Source of the DNA: Mucilaginibacter pedocola
GTDB taxonomy: Bacteria > Bacteroidota > Bacteroidia > Sphingobacteriales > Sphingobacteriaceae
DNA: 64,000 nt
NCBI RefSeq assembly: GCF_002013915.1
Contig: NZ_MBTF01000006.1
Coordinates: 62,001 to 126,000, forward strand
Direction of reading: 5' to 3'
A model generated the notes under the pieces. It saw nothing but the letters and a program-made list of their open reading frames with translations. It was not told where the DNA came from and made no database searches. A program made the position numbers and the translations under genes. Position 1 is the stretch's first letter. Every line of letters begins with the position of its first letter. Positions 63,706-64,000 of the stretch are shown one piece after another.

Positions 63706-64000
63706 ATGTCAACTGATCGCAGAAAATTCCTCAAGCACTTGGGCACATCCGTTTTGTTAACCTCGGCATCGCTCAATAGTTTTGCCGCCCGCGAAGAAAA
63801 TGAAATAAGGCTGTTACGCGCCCAAAAACGCATTACGCCAAACGATAAAATACGCATTGCTACCGTTGGTATGGGTATTATGGGTTTTAACGATACCAAT
63901 GCGGCGCTAACCTCACCCGGAGTTGAGCTGGTTGGCGTTGCCGACTTATATAAAGGCAGGCTTGCCCGTGCTAAAGAAGTATATGGTGCAAGTTTGTTTA
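63706..64000 (+). CDS. Gfo/Idh/MocA family oxidoreductase, cut by the window edge
   Basis: The first 98 codons of a secreted oxidoreductase. A twin-arginine-like start (STDRRKFLKHLGTSVLLTS) precedes the NAD-binding Rossmann fold, seen as KIRIATVGMGIMGFNDTNAAL and VGVADLY. Tat-exported enzymes of this family are common in Bacteroidota and act on sugars or inositols with tightly bound nucleotide. The rest lies outside the window, so substrate cannot be judged. It is divergent from the GH20 gene. Confidence 0.88.
   Translation, partial: MSTDRRKFLKHLGTSVLLTSASLNSFAAREENEIRLLRAQKRITPNDKIRIATVGMGIMGFNDTNAALTSPGVELVGVADLYKGRLARAKEVYGASLF

Overview
The window looks like chromosome of a Bacteroidota bacterium of the Sphingobacteriaceae type (Mucilaginibacter or Pedobacter-like). 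The grounds are a SusC/SusD pair, a type IX secretion (CHU_C) protein, promoters of the TTTG / TAnnTTTG kind, a lysine- and alanine-rich H1-like protein, many lipoproteins, and short dispersed palindromic repeats typical of this group. Genus placement is inference; no rRNA gene is present.

Layout. 1-10.9 kb: a cut-off antitoxin-like gene, an AlkA-type DNA glycosylase, and a cyanophycin locus. In that locus a synthetase (cphA) is divergent from an overlapping cyanophycinase/isoaspartyl peptidase pair. A secreted DUF5703 protein, a PKD lipoprotein, a Crp/Fnr regulator with a membrane protein, and a lipocalin follow. 11-20 kb: a Prc-type protease, a two-gene DNA-repair cassette (MBL exonuclease and ATP-dependent ligase), a YeiH transporter with its LysR regulator, and an L,D-transpeptidase-like protein. 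20-29 kb: the core operon rimP-nusA-infB, a cluster of palindromic repeats, murF and recQ. 29-37 kb: an M14 peptidase, a TonB-type outer-membrane barrel, and a PadR-PspC-small lipoprotein operon. 37-43 kb: SusC, SusD and a DUF1735-type lipoprotein. 43-49 kb: DoxX, LD-carboxypeptidase, metG, tRNA-Arg(CCU) and a metallophosphoesterase. 49-55 kb: redox and stress genes (quinol monooxygenase-like, DJ-1/PfpI, Crp/Fnr, azoreductase, HxlR), rlmF, a CHU_C secreted protein and the H1-like protein. 55-64 kb: a DUF47 protein, a TPR histidine kinase, a GlxA/AraC regulator divergent from a 69-aa protein plus a VOC-SRPBCC-VOC-DoxX cassette, a GH20 hexosaminidase, and the start of a Gfo/Idh/MocA oxidoreductase.

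How genes work together. CphA should make the Asp-Arg polymer cyanophycin, CphB should cut it to beta-Asp-Arg dipeptides, and the isoaspartyl peptidase should release free Asp and Arg, so a complete nitrogen-storage cycle sits in about 4.5 kb. Several regulators have a symmetric DNA site beside them: a 34-bp perfect palindrome between azoR and hxlR, a TGTGA-N6-TCACA site after one Crp/Fnr gene, an 18-bp palindrome after the other, and an ATGTATT-N4-AATACAT repeat before padR.

No phage, integrase, transposase, CRISPR array or clear defence island is visible. I did not find a convincing wholly new system. The strongest leads are the cyanophycin locus, the regulator-linked palindromes, and repeats that have invaded gene ends (alkA/cphA and murF).
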